This document shows positions 1-8,780 of a stretch of 64,000 bases of DNA, in pieces. The stretch is from Coriobacteriaceae bacterium. GTDB taxonomy: Bacteria; Actinomycetota; Coriobacteriia; Coriobacteriales; QAMH01. The stretch covers positions 1,959,501 through 2,023,500 of the forward strand of contig DAJPGJ010000001.1 of assembly GCA_025992705.1 (NCBI GenBank). Reading direction: 5' to 3'. A model generated the notes under the pieces. That model had not been told where the DNA came from, did no database searches, and saw nothing but the letters and a program-made list of their open reading frames with translations. Position 1 is the first letter of the stretch; the number at the start of each line of letters is the position of its first letter. A program made the translations under genes and the position numbers.

Positions 1-419
1 CTGCGCGCCCACAGATGGTCCGAGCGGTAGGTGCCTTCGGAGGCGACGAGCGTCTCAGGACCATATTCGTCAATGAGCGCCTGGAGCTTCTCGGCGATTT
101 CCTTGATGGCCTGATCGTAGGAGATCTGCTCCCACTTGTCCTCGCCACGCTCGCCAACACGCTTGAGCGGATGATTGATGCGCTTGGGGTGATAATGGAA
201 CTTGATTGCGCGCTCGCCCTTCTCGCCCAGGCGGTTGCAGAGCACGGAGCCCTCCGCGTCATCGCCCCTGAGCTCCACGAGCCTGCCGGTCTTCGTGTCG
301 ACACCGGCATAGATGCTGCAGTTCATGTGGCAGAAGTGGCAACGAGTACGACGCCATCGCACACCATTTTCGTCCACGGTGTTATTGGGCACACCAGCCA
401 TTGATGGTGTTTCGGACAT
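1..419 (-). CDS. Molybdopterin oxidoreductase, N-terminal part (cut by window edge)
   Basis: Reading the minus strand from an ATG at 419 gives an open frame that runs off the window. The first 140 residues contain the DMSO-reductase-family iron-sulfur pattern RCHFCHMNC, with a fourth Cys about 27 residues later (VLCNRLGEKG). This is followed by HPKRINHPLKRVGERGE and WEQISYDQAIKEIAEKL, both typical of the molybdopterin oxidoreductase 4Fe-4S domain. No twin-arginine signal is visible, so a cytoplasmic location is likely unless the start is wrong. A purine-rich stretch (GAGAAGGGAAG) precedes the ATG. The substrate cannot be told from this fragment. It is a different enzyme type from the large subunit at 3091-5703, which lacks these cysteines. 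Confidence 0.88.
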   Translation of the reverse strand, partial: MSETPSMAGVPNNTVDENGVRWRRTRCHFCHMNCSIYAGVDTKTGRLVELRGDDAEGSVLCNRLGEKGERAIKFHYHPKRINHPLKRVGERGEDKWEQISYDQAIKEIAEKLQALIDEYGPETLVASEGTYRSDHLWAR

Positions 420-555
420 AGCATACTTCCCTTCTCTTATCACGCTTTTCCCAGTCGCATTGCAAAAGGCATCCACAGAAGTTAGGCGAGGTGATGCAGA
501 ACCAACATGCGTGCCACTGGGCATCTCAAAGTGAAGGTTAAAGCTGTATGGAAGG

Positions 556-617
556 GGGTAAAACGCCTTATATAACGTAAGTAAATGGGTAGTATTGAGG
601 GGTAATGCACATGGGTA
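556..617. promoter_or_regulatory. Array of GGGTA motifs upstream of the molybdoenzyme gene
   Basis: GGGTA occurs on the plus strand at 556, 587, 600 and 613, so the last three are spaced exactly 13 bp apart. A TATATA-like -10 candidate for the minus-strand gene starting at 419 lies at 569-574, directly next to the array. That is where an activator would bind. A similar array lies upstream of the MalT-like regulator at 11923-11964. MalT-family activators are known to use short directly repeated boxes; that this array is bound by the regulator encoded here is inference. Confidence 0.45.
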
Positions 618-633
618 ACGATCATGACACAAA

Positions 634-662
634 AGGAGGAATTGGACACTCCAATCCCTCCT
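634..662 (-). terminator. Intrinsic terminator of amidase 1
   Basis: AGGAGG-A-ATTGGA pairs with TCCAAT-C-CCTCCT around a 3-base loop, with one mismatch. Read on the minus strand the hairpin is followed by TTTTGTG. It lies 36 bp beyond the stop codon of the amidase gene at 698. Confidence 0.7.
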
Positions 663-697
663 CGGTTTCGATCCATATTTAATTGGCGCAAGTCACC

Positions 698-2197
698 TTA
701 CGCAGATGCAGGGATGTCTAGGCTTCGCCGTTCCGTAGCCTCGTATATGTCACGCCACGGATTGACGCGCTCATAGGCTGCGCTTGCCGCAAGCAGATCG
801 ATCTCGCCATAGCGATTGCCTATGAGCTGCAGGCCAACCGGGAAGCCCTCCTTCGAGAGGCCAGCCGGGATGGATGCCGCGGGATTGCCCGTGAAGTTGC
901 AGAAGAATGTGAGTCCAAATCCGCAAAGCGGGTCACTTTTCACACCGCAAATCTTTGCGGGACCCAGGGTATTGCGATTAGGATCATTCTTAACCGGATG
1001 ACATGCGGTCGTCGGTGAGACGATAAGGTCATAATCCTGGAACGCCCCCTGGATCTGGTCGAAGACCTCCGTGCGGATCACCTCGTCGTCGTGGAAATCG
1101 ACATACCCGCGTTTATACGAGTCTTCGACCCACCAGATGAACTCGTCGGGTAGATCGTCTGCGTGATCACGCAAAAGATCTATGCCCATCGCCTTGATCT
1201 CCTCGACAGAGCCAAGACCGCCCGAAATGGTAATCATGCGGCACCACGACTCGGCAAGCTCGAAGGCTGAGCGCTTGAAGTCGAAGCTCACGGGCTCGAC
1301 GATGGCACCGGCATCCTCGAACTTCGCCGCAGCAGCCTCGCACATGGCGGCGATCTCCGGTTCGACCGGGAAGATGCCGAAGTCAGGCGTGAAACCGACG
1401 CGCATGCCGTTGATCGGTTTGTCGAGGGCGGCAACATAATCGCGATCGCCGAAGTCGATGCTGTTGGGATCGAAGGGGTCGTAGCCCGCCATCGCCTGCA
1501 GGGCATACGCGGCATCCTTTACGCCACGCGATATGCTGCCCGGGAAACAGTACGGATGACAGGTGCCGTAGGCGTTCGGCCTCGGTGCTCCGCCCACCGT
1601 GCCATTTCCAGGTTTGAAACCATAGCATCCGCACCAGGCAGATGGGATACGTATGGATCCGCCTCCGTCAGACCCTTCGGCGATGAGCAGGATGCCGTCA
1701 CCGACCGCGGCTGCCGAGCCACCGGAGGAACCGCCGGAGTTGTATCCGGGCTTGAACGGGGTGCTCGTGGGACCGAACATCTTATTGTCGGTTGTTCCGC
1801 GAAACGCGAATGACGGAGCGTTGGTCTTGCCGATCATGATGGCACCCTCGTCGTTCATCGCGCCCGTGTAGCTTCCCCAATGGTCGTCGATCATGTGGGA
1901 GAGCGCCTTAACGCCGCCAGTCGTTCCCGGCCATCCCGGTATGCCGGGAATGAAGTCCTTCGCGGCGGTCGGTATGCCAAAGAAAGCACCATGAGCCTCG
2001 CCTCGAGTCAGCTTATCGTCTTCCTCCCGCGCCTTGGCACGCGCTTCATCATAATTGGTGTATACGAAGGCATTGATGGATGGATTACGCTCGTCAATCG
2101 CCTTGATGGTCTCCTCGATTACCTCCGAGGGAGACACCTTCATATCCTTGATGTCGGCGGCCAAATCGACCGCGCTTACGTACTCGTCGCTAATCAT
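698..2197 (-). CDS. Amidase-signature hydrolase, paralog 1
   Basis: A 499-residue amidase-signature protein, the usual full length for this family. The Ser-cisSer-Lys triad is visible as Lys80 (TAAKDF), Ser157 in GGSSGGS, and Ser181 in SDGGGSIRIP. The enzyme should hydrolyse a C-N amide bond in the cytoplasm. It is not GatA: no gatB or gatC is adjacent and a second close copy lies 5 kb away. A strong ribosome-binding site (GAGGAG) precedes the ATG at 2197. It is separated from the upstream oxidoreductase operon by a terminator. It resembles the paralog at 5767-7248 along its whole length, with most differences near the N-terminus, around residues 175-210 and at the C-terminus. The substrate is unknown. 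Confidence 0.9.
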   Translation of the reverse strand: MISDEYVSAVDLAADIKDMKVSPSEVIEETIKAIDERNPSINAFVYTNYDEARAKAREEDDKLTRGEAHGAFFGIPTAAKDFIPGIPGWPGTTGGVKALSHMIDDHWGSYTGAMNDEGAIMIGKTNAPSFAFRGTTDNKMFGPTSTPFKPGYNSGGSSGGSAAAVGDGILLIAEGSDGGGSIRIPSAWCGCYGFKPGNGTVGGAPRPNAYGTCHPYCFPGSISRGVKDAAYALQAMAGYDPFDPNSIDFGDRDYVAALDKPINGMRVGFTPDFGIFPVEPEIAAMCEAAAAKFEDAGAIVEPVSFDFKRSAFELAESWCRMITISGGLGSVEEIKAMGIDLLRDHADDLPDEFIWWVEDSYKRGYVDFHDDEVIRTEVFDQIQGAFQDYDLIVSPTTACHPVKNDPNRNTLGPAKICGVKSDPLCGFGLTFFCNFTGNPAASIPAGLSKEGFPVGLQLIGNRYGEIDLLAASAAYERVNPWRDIYEATERRSLDIPASA

Positions 2198-2219
2198 AGA
2201 AATCTCCTCTGCTCCTCAA

Positions 2220-2252
2220 AACCAGACAAACGGCCTGCGCATTTGTCTGGTT
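2220..2252 (-). repeat. 11-bp inverted repeat upstream of amidase 1
   Basis: AACCAGACAAA and TTTGTCTGGTT form a perfect 11-bp stem around an 11-base loop, 23 bp upstream of the amidase start. On the minus strand it is followed by TTTTGAGG, so it could act as a second terminator or an attenuator for the amidase. It could also be an operator. The sequence alone does not decide. Confidence 0.5.
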
Positions 2253-2261
2253 ACGACAAAA

Positions 2262-2292
2262 AGGGGCACAAAGCGATGCGCTCCGTGCCCCT
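2262..2292 (-). terminator. Intrinsic terminator of the transhydroxylase-like operon
   Basis: AGGGGCAC pairs with GTGCCCCT around a 15-base loop. On the minus strand the stem is followed by TTTTTGTCG. It lies 22 bp after the stop codon of the iron-sulfur subunit gene at 2315. Confidence 0.8.
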
Positions 2293-2314
2293 CCATGGAA
2301 CATAGCAGCGAAAC

Positions 2315-3088
2315 TTACGCTGCGGGCACGTCGCCGATGTTCACGTCGAGCTCGCTCGCATCAGCGTCATAGGTCTTGGCATCCTTACCGGGAACCTGAT
2401 AGACGATTTGGTAGGCGGCAGGATCGACCTGATCGAACATGAAGTCGCCAAACTCGTCGGTCTTCTGCTCGGCAACCGTGTTGCCACTCGCGCTCACGAG
2501 CTTCACATCGGCACCGATGACAACCTCGCGAGCGTCAAAGTCGACGACGCAACCGGTCACGAAGCGCTTGGGCAGGTTGCGATACCAAATGCGAGAGCCT
2601 TCGACGAGCTGCTCGGCGCCCTCGAGATCGAGGTCCGCGACATCGCCAAAGCGCAGTGCTTTGGTGGGGCAGGAGTCCACGCAACGCGGAACCTCCCAGC
2701 CATCGTCAAGAAGATGCGCGCAGCCCGTGCAGGTCTGCGGAATCTGGAGCGCCTCGTTCCAGTACACGTCCTCGAACTCGCAAAGGTCCTTACGTCCCTT
2801 TGCCTTTTCGGGATCGAGGTACATGAGTCCGTCGGGGCGCTCCACGACGGCGTCACCTGCCGCTGCGGCGAGTGCGTCGCTCTGGCCGCCGATGTGAGGA
2901 ACGTAGGTGATGCGCGTCTTGGGAACGCTACCACGCACCTTCTCCTCGACCTTGCACCAGAACTGTCCGGTCAGGGGTTGCTCGGCGGCATAGGGCAGCC
3001 AATCTGTCCCGCAGTGTTCGTCCTTGCAGGCGATCTGGCAATTCATGCAACCATTGCACCTGGCAACATCAATAACAAATGCTTTCAT
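2315..3088 (-). CDS. Iron-sulfur subunit of a transhydroxylase-like molybdoenzyme
   Basis: A 257-residue ferredoxin-type electron-transfer subunit. An N-terminal CNGCMNCQIAC motif, a Cys at the start of CEFEDVYWNEA, and QTCTGC followed by PRCVDSCPTKAL give ligands for several [4Fe-4S] clusters. The last 70 residues (from about VIGADVKLVSASGNTV) look like a Cna-B/carboxypeptidase-regulatory beta-sandwich. That combination, an FeS domain plus a C-terminal beta domain, is known for the small subunit of pyrogallol-phloroglucinol transhydroxylase (about 270 residues). The gene starts 2 bp after the large-subunit stop codon, so the two are co-transcribed. There is no membrane anchor subunit, which argues for a soluble cytoplasmic complex. 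Confidence 0.88.
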   Translation of the reverse strand: MKAFVIDVARCNGCMNCQIACKDEHCGTDWLPYAAEQPLTGQFWCKVEEKVRGSVPKTRITYVPHIGGQSDALAAAAGDAVVERPDGLMYLDPEKAKGRKDLCEFEDVYWNEALQIPQTCTGCAHLLDDGWEVPRCVDSCPTKALRFGDVADLDLEGAEQLVEGSRIWYRNLPKRFVTGCVVDFDAREVVIGADVKLVSASGNTVAEQKTDEFGDFMFDQVDPAAYQIVYQVPGKDAKTYDADASELDVNIGDVPAA

Positions 3089-3090
3089 TC

Positions 3091-5703
3091 TTAGCCCTCC
3101 ACAATCCAGCTATCGGGAATCTGGCCGAAGTCGGGATCGTATGCGCGGCCCCACTCCTCCGGACGCTCCTTGGCCATTTCGATGACATCGACTTTCTTCA
3201 CGCCAACGAGGTAGCTGTTGGTCACCTCACCGGCGCAGTTCTTGGATGTCGTCGCAGACGGGCATATCAGATTGTTCGCACCGCCGCGGTCCAGGCCGCC
3301 AACGCCAGTCTCGATCTCGTCCTCGCGAGCGCCATGATCCTGGGAGACGCAGCCGGGCATGATGCGCTCGGATATGATGACGCCTCCGAGCACGGTGCCC
3401 CGCTCGTTATAGAGTGCGGCGATGTCGCCGTCTTCGAGCCCGAGCTTCTCGGCATCGATGGGATTCACGTACAGCGGCTCGTACAGGTAGCCATCGGGAC
3501 CCGTGACCTTGCCCGTCGAAAGCTCGTGGAACCAGGGGATGTCGTCATGATTGGCGTGCACGCGCCAACGCGGATGGTTGGTGACGAGTAGGAACGGGTA
3601 GTCCTTCGCACGCGGGCTGGAAAGGCGGTCATCATGGCCGTCAAGTGGCTCCTCGATCCAGCGCGCGATGGGGCCTCGTGCCGTGTCATCGGGAAAGACC
3701 TGCGCCAGCGATTCGGAGTAGTACTCGATCAGCCCGGACGGCGTGGAGAGCGGATGCCCCACGGGATCTTCGTAGAAGCCTATGAGGCCATGCGGCATGT
3801 CCTCCCAGTCCTCGCGCGTCGGGAAGAGCTTGAAGCGGTCCTCCTTGAACTGCTCGAAGTCGGCGTGCTCGCCATCTTCGATACCGGACTCGCGGAAGCC
3901 CTTCTCGATCCAACCCATGACATCGCGTCCCTGGGTATAGCGCTCGTACAGGTTCTCGTAATTGCCGCCGAATTTCTCGAGCGCCTTGGCAACCGAGCAT
4001 ACGGCCTCGTAATCGCTGCGCGTATCGCCAATGGGGTCGATTGCCTGGCCCTCGTACGCAATGGCATTCCACTGTCCGCTGCGCACGTCGACATTGAAGT
4101 CCTCGGTCTCGAACAGCGTGTTGGTGGGCAGGATGATGTCGGCAAACTTGGTGTCGTTCTCGAACCAGGGGTGCTGCACCAAGATGAAGTCGAGCTCGGG
4201 ATCACGCATGGCCTCCTGGAAGACGTTGCCGCCTTGCCAGCAATTCGACCAGCACGGAGCATCCGACCAGATCATGCGCACGCCCTTGCCCTCTTCCGGC
4301 TCCCACTCAAACGGAATGAACTGATCGACGGTGGCGATGCCGGCAATGACATGGCCGTGCCATTCGAGCTTCTTTTCGGTGATGGCCTTGGGGATGAGCG
4401 TCTTGGGGATGAACGGCTCGGACAGGTCCATGGTCGCACCACGATAGGCACCCTCGACACTCGGGAGCACCGAGCAGCTGGGCAGCGGGTTCCACGTGGG
4501 CATGTCCATGAGCTGCCACTCGATCATCTGGAACTGGTTGACACCCGGCTGACCAACACCACGCATGCCCAGCAGGTAGATTTCCATGCGAGCGGGCTCG
4601 TGCGAGAAGGCAGCGCGAATGTAGCCGCCGCCGTTGCAGTGGGCAACGGAGACCTTCTTGCTCGCCCAGTAGCGAGCCAACGCCTTGATGCGGTAGTCGG
4701 GCACGCCGCACTTCTCGGCCGCCCAGGCCGGCGTCTTCTCGATGCCGTCTTCGCCGCGACCCATGACGTAGTCGACGAACTTGTCGAAGCCCACGGAGTG
4801 CGTGGCAATGTAGTCCTTTTCGTACGTGTCCTCGGTCAGCCATACATGGGCAATTGCAAGCTGCAGGGCAACGTCGGTATTGGGCAGAACGGGAATCCAC
4901 TTGTCGGCATGAATTGCCGCGCCGTAGTTAAGATCGGGACACACGTAAACCTGCTTGACGCCGATGTCGGTGAACCAATACGAGATGAGGCTCGACATCT
5001 GGCCACCCCAGCCCCACGGAGTTGTCTCGGGATCGGCGCCCCACATGAAGACGGCATCCGTGTGCTCGGCGATGTCTTTGATGACGTTGTTGGTGATGGT
5101 CTGCATGCCGACGGGATCCATGCCCCAGACATGCTTTGCACCCCAGTACCAGCCTTCCCAGCTATCTGGCTGACGAGCCTGCTTCAGAAAGCCACCCGTA
5201 AGCGCCAGGAGATTGGTCTGGCAGCCATGGGCCGCATGCACGGTCTTGGTCTCGCCGTGACCATCGGACTGTGCGTAGATGGAGAACGGTCCGCACTCGT
5301 CCTGAATCCTCTTGATCTCGGCCGCGATGATGTCACAGGCATCGTCCCAGGAGATGCGCTCGTACTTGGAGATACCACGGTTCTGCGGATTGCGCTCGCC
5401 GTTCGGATCCCAGTCGACGCGCTTCAGGGGATACGGGATGCGGTTCTTCGAGTAGGCACGCATCTTGTATGCAGTAGCCAGCGGCGGCGGACAGCTTGCC
5501 ATACCTGGCTCCAGCACATGCCCGTTCTTCTCGATCTTCCAGTAGTTCAGATCTTCGGGCTTGTAGAGCTGGTCATAGTGTAACGGTCTGATGCGAGCAA
5601 CCTTCCCGTCTTTCACATCGACCTCAGTGATGTTCGCACCCATTCCAAAACCGCAGAAACCGATGCACTTGATCACTGATTTGTCAGAGGTCTTTCCAGA
5701 CAT
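3091..5703 (-). CDS. Molybdopterin catalytic subunit resembling pyrogallol-phloroglucinol transhydroxylase
   Basis: An 870-residue DMSO-reductase-family protein. It lacks the N-terminal CxxCxxxC iron-sulfur motif, as the Pelobacter transhydroxylase large subunit does. From memory of that enzyme, shared landmarks are RIPYPLKR..DPNGERNPQ, YERISWDDA, PDSWEGWYWG, and DRGGANNL near the C-terminus. Asp180-Ser181 in PDSWEG match the Asp and the Ser that ligates molybdenum; His149 (SDGHG) is a candidate for the active-site His. No Tat signal is present. I start at the second of two adjacent ATGs because AAAGGA lies 6 bp upstream; the frame is open further, to 5733. Catechol dehydroxylases of Eggerthellaceae are a related alternative. 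The reaction is probably a redox-neutral or reductive change of a polyhydroxylated aromatic. Confidence 0.85.
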   Translation of the reverse strand: MSGKTSDKSVIKCIGFCGFGMGANITEVDVKDGKVARIRPLHYDQLYKPEDLNYWKIEKNGHVLEPGMASCPPPLATAYKMRAYSKNRIPYPLKRVDWDPNGERNPQNRGISKYERISWDDACDIIAAEIKRIQDECGPFSIYAQSDGHGETKTVHAAHGCQTNLLALTGGFLKQARQPDSWEGWYWGAKHVWGMDPVGMQTITNNVIKDIAEHTDAVFMWGADPETTPWGWGGQMSSLISYWFTDIGVKQVYVCPDLNYGAAIHADKWIPVLPNTDVALQLAIAHVWLTEDTYEKDYIATHSVGFDKFVDYVMGRGEDGIEKTPAWAAEKCGVPDYRIKALARYWASKKVSVAHCNGGGYIRAAFSHEPARMEIYLLGMRGVGQPGVNQFQMIEWQLMDMPTWNPLPSCSVLPSVEGAYRGATMDLSEPFIPKTLIPKAITEKKLEWHGHVIAGIATVDQFIPFEWEPEEGKGVRMIWSDAPCWSNCWQGGNVFQEAMRDPELDFILVQHPWFENDTKFADIILPTNTLFETEDFNVDVRSGQWNAIAYEGQAIDPIGDTRSDYEAVCSVAKALEKFGGNYENLYERYTQGRDVMGWIEKGFRESGIEDGEHADFEQFKEDRFKLFPTREDWEDMPHGLIGFYEDPVGHPLSTPSGLIEYYSESLAQVFPDDTARGPIARWIEEPLDGHDDRLSSPRAKDYPFLLVTNHPRWRVHANHDDIPWFHELSTGKVTGPDGYLYEPLYVNPIDAEKLGLEDGDIAALYNERGTVLGGVIISERIMPGCVSQDHGAREDEIETGVGGLDRGGANNLICPSATTSKNCAGEVTNSYLVGVKKVDVIEMAKERPEEWGRAYDPDFGQIPDSWIVEG

Positions 5704-5766
5704 CATGTGTCCTTTCATTCGAACAAGGCGCATCCGCCGGCGAGGACGAACGTGCCGGATATATCT

Positions 5767-7248
5767 CTAAAACGTACGGCTCTTCGTGACTTCGTAGATT
5801 GCCGCCCATGGGTTGACGCGCTCGTAGGCCGCGCTTGCCGCAAGCAGGTCGAGCTCGCCGTAACGGTTACCGATGAGCTGCAGGCCAACCGGGAAGCCGT
5901 CCTTCGAGAGACCGGCCGGGATGGATGCCGCGGGATTGCCTGTGAAGTTGCAGAAGAAGGTGAGGCAAAAACCAATGAGAGGCTCGGTTTTAACACCGCA
6001 AATTTCCTTGGGCCCAACAGTATTCCAGTTCGGGTCGTTCTTAACGGGATGACACGCGCATGTAGGCGAAACGATGAGGTCGTAGTTCTGGAACGCCCCC
6101 TGGATCTGATCGAAGACCTCGGTACGGATCACCTCGTCGTCGTGGAAATCGACATACCCGCGCTTGTAGGCATCCTCAACCCAGTAGATGAGCTCATCGG
6201 GCAGGTCGTCCGCATGGTCGCGCAAGAGGTCGATGCCGCCGGCCTTGATTTCCTCTATGGTACCCAGACCGCCCGAAATGGTGATCATGCGGTCCCATGC
6301 CTCGGCAAGCTCGAAGGCGGAGCGCTTGAAGTCGAAGCTCACGGGCTCGACGATGGCGCCGGCATCCTCGAACTTCGCCGCGGCAGCCTCGCACATGGCG
6401 GCGATCTCCGGTTCGACCGGGAAGATGCCGAAGTCTGGCGTGAAACCGATGCGCATGCCCTTCACTGGCTTCTCCAACGCCGCAATGTAATCGCGATCGC
6501 CAAAGTCGATGCTGTTGGGATCGAAGGGATCATAGCCCGCCATCGCCTGCAGGGCGTAGGCAGCGTCTTTGACCGAACGGGAAATTGTTCCGTCCCAGCA
6601 GTATGGATGACAGGTGCCGTAGGCGTTCGGCCTCGGCGCTCCTCCAATGACGCCGTTGCCCGCTTTGAATCCGTAACAACCACACCAGGCGGCCGGAATG
6701 CGAATGGATCCGCCTCCATCGGTGCCTTCGGCGATGAGCAGGATGCCGTCACCGACCGCGGCTGCCGAGCCGCCGGAGGAACCGCCGGAGTTGTATCCGG
6801 GCTTGAACGGGGTGCTCGTGGGACCGAACATCTTATTGTCACACGTGCCACGAAACGCGAGAGATGGCGAGTTCGTCTTGCCGACCATGATGGCGCCCTC
6901 GTCGTTCATCGCGCCCGTGTAGCTTCCCCAATGATCGTCGATCATGTGGGAGAGCGCCTTGATGCCGCCGGAGGTTCCCGGCCATCCTGGTATGCCGGGA
7001 ATGAAGTCCTTCGCAGCAGTCGGAATGCCAAAGAACGCTCCCTTTGCCTCGCCGTTGGCAAGCTTCTCATCTTCTTCCTTGGCTTTTTCGCGAGCTTCAT
7101 CAAAGTTTGTGTAGACAAAGGCGTTGATGGATGAGTTGCGCTCATTGATGGCATTAATGGTCTCTTCGACAACTTCTGAAGGGGCGACCTTCTTGTCTCT
7201 GATATCTGACGCCAGGTCGACAGCGCTCAGGTAATCGTCAGTAATCAT
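5767..7248 (-). CDS. Amidase-signature hydrolase, paralog 2
   Basis: A 493-residue amidase with the same triad as paralog 1: Lys in TAAKDF, GGSSGGS, and Ser in TDGGGSIRIP. The start MITDDYLSAVDL is chosen because it matches the paralog (MISDEYVSAVDL) and has AGGAGA 9 bp upstream; the frame extends 7 codons further. It lies directly upstream of the transhydroxylase-like genes on the same strand, with 63 bp between stop codon and start, so it may be co-transcribed with them. Long stretches are identical in DNA to paralog 1, which points to recent duplication or gene conversion. The substrate is unknown; an N-acylated or amide-linked phenolic compound is a guess from context. Confidence 0.9.
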   Translation of the reverse strand: MITDDYLSAVDLASDIRDKKVAPSEVVEETINAINERNSSINAFVYTNFDEAREKAKEEDEKLANGEAKGAFFGIPTAAKDFIPGIPGWPGTSGGIKALSHMIDDHWGSYTGAMNDEGAIMVGKTNSPSLAFRGTCDNKMFGPTSTPFKPGYNSGGSSGGSAAAVGDGILLIAEGTDGGGSIRIPAAWCGCYGFKAGNGVIGGAPRPNAYGTCHPYCWDGTISRSVKDAAYALQAMAGYDPFDPNSIDFGDRDYIAALEKPVKGMRIGFTPDFGIFPVEPEIAAMCEAAAAKFEDAGAIVEPVSFDFKRSAFELAEAWDRMITISGGLGTIEEIKAGGIDLLRDHADDLPDELIYWVEDAYKRGYVDFHDDEVIRTEVFDQIQGAFQNYDLIVSPTCACHPVKNDPNWNTVGPKEICGVKTEPLIGFCLTFFCNFTGNPAASIPAGLSKDGFPVGLQLIGNRYGELDLLAASAAYERVNPWAAIYEVTKSRTF

Positions 7249-7272
7249 TTTCGATCTTCTCCTAAACACGCT

Positions 7273-7312
7273 CGACCCCTAGCATGATCAACTAGGAACA
7301 CGTTAGGGGTCG
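7273..7312. repeat. Inverted repeat between transporter and amidase 2
   Basis: CGACCCCTA and TAGGGGTCG form a perfect 9-bp stem with a 22-base loop. It lies between the transporter stop (7371) and the amidase start (7248). There is no T-run on the minus strand, so it is more likely an operator or RNA structure than a simple terminator. Confidence 0.45.
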
Positions 7313-7370
7313 AAGTCTTTTCACTGATTACGAACTGACAAACAACAGTGTTACTTCCAGATATCTCGCC

Positions 7371-8780
7371 CTATGCGAGACCCATGGCAGTGCAAACGAG
7401 CGGCAAAACGATGGAAACCATCAAAATGGCCGCAATGCTGGGAATCCAACCAACCTTGAGCTCGTCAAATGGGGAGAAGTACTTGCGCTCGTTCGAATAT
7501 GCAACGTACACGCAAAGATCCAGCGGCAGGAGGAACGCAGCGGAGGAAAACACCGCGCACATGAAAATTGCAGCAGTGACATTACCACCGAGGCCAATGA
7601 CCAAGCCACAAACGGGAATCGTAATGAGACCGGCAACGGCTGCGCCCGCGGGAAGAATGTTATGGACGACGCAGGCAAAGACCGCCACGAGAATCATGAC
7701 AACGATCACAGGCAGTCCCATAAGCGGAGCGAATGCCGTATTGACAAGCCAAACCATTGCGCCAGTGGCAATGAAGCCGGCAACAAAACAACCAACAGCC
7801 CAGTTCAGCATGACGACTGACCAGGGACTCTCGTCACACCACTTCTTGAAGGAAACGCACTTGAACGGCGGCAGGAACATCAGGAACAGCGCGAGCAGAC
7901 CAATGACCGTCATATCGAGCTGCGGGAACCACGAACCGGCAATCCACAGGGCCAACGTGACGACAATAACGAGCATGCCCCAAATCTCGTCCTTTCCAAA
8001 CCCGGAAATCTCGGAACGCTCCTTCTGGATGCGCTCGATAGCCTCATCGCTAATAGGCTCGGGCTTAAAAATCTTGACAATGGCAAACCAAGAAATGGGA
8101 AGCAGGACGATGTTCATGATGATGCCGAGGACCATCCAGTTGGCAAACGTCACGGTAATGCCAAATGCCTGCTCGGCAAAACCCATGGCAAGGATGTTGA
8201 CAACGCTACCAACGGGAGTAATCCAACCACCAATATAAGAAGCAAAGGCGATGCCAAGCACAAGAGCCTTGGCTAGGTTTGACTTATTGCCCCAGGGAGT
8301 CTTGTTTTCGTCCAGAATTCTGTACGCAAAAGGCAGCATGACAATGACGAGAACCAGGTCATCGATGATCAGAGAAAGAAGCGCCGTCGCGAGCATCAGA
8401 CCGGCAAGCACCTTCTTGGAATCATGCTTCGCCCACTTCAAAATGAATGCAATGATACGTAACGAAATGCTGGAATACTGAACGAATAGAGCAAACGCGA
8501 AACACGGCAAGCAGACAATCATGGCGACGCTCACGCCACTTGCCCATGTCTCGCCCGAAGACAGAATGCCCATTAAAGGCACGGCCGCGGCAAACGCCCA
8601 AGCCGTCACGACAATCGGCACCGGCTCGCAAATCCACATGATGACGCAAGCGACCAGGATGCCGAGTAGCATCTTGCCTTCAAAAACAAGCCCTTCCGGA
8701 GTTGGGAGAAGGTACGTCACGATTACGATGAGTATCGAGATCGCAGTTATTCCCACCTTAAAAGGTAGTTTTTCCCTCAT
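7371..8780 (-). CDS. DASS/SLC13-type anion transporter
   Basis: A 469-residue integral membrane protein with about 11-12 hydrophobic segments. Its character is that of the divalent anion:Na+ symporter / ion transporter superfamily (CEPVPIVVTAWAFA near the N-terminus, GGWITPVGSVVNILAM in the middle). Members move dicarboxylates, sulfate or other organic anions across the cytoplasmic membrane. The ATG at 8780 is chosen because GGAGG lies 5 bp upstream; a TTG start 4 codons earlier would place the ribosome-binding site inside the gene. Standing between the regulator and the amidase/transhydroxylase genes on the same strand, it is probably the uptake system of this locus. The substrate is not determined. 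Confidence 0.83.
   Translation of the reverse strand: MREKLPFKVGITAISILIVIVTYLLPTPEGLVFEGKMLLGILVACVIMWICEPVPIVVTAWAFAAAVPLMGILSSGETWASGVSVAMIVCLPCFAFALFVQYSSISLRIIAFILKWAKHDSKKVLAGLMLATALLSLIIDDLVLVIVMLPFAYRILDENKTPWGNKSNLAKALVLGIAFASYIGGWITPVGSVVNILAMGFAEQAFGITVTFANWMVLGIIMNIVLLPISWFAIVKIFKPEPISDEAIERIQKERSEISGFGKDEIWGMLVIVVTLALWIAGSWFPQLDMTVIGLLALFLMFLPPFKCVSFKKWCDESPWSVVMLNWAVGCFVAGFIATGAMVWLVNTAFAPLMGLPVIVVMILVAVFACVVHNILPAGAAVAGLITIPVCGLVIGLGGNVTAAIFMCAVFSSAAFLLPLDLCVYVAYSNERKYFSPFDELKVGWIPSIAAILMVSIVLPLVCTAMGLA

Noticed and set aside
3634..5583. 649-residue plus-strand open frame opposite the molybdoenzyme
   Set aside because: Antisense shadow of a GC-rich gene with no recognisable motif or ribosome-binding site.
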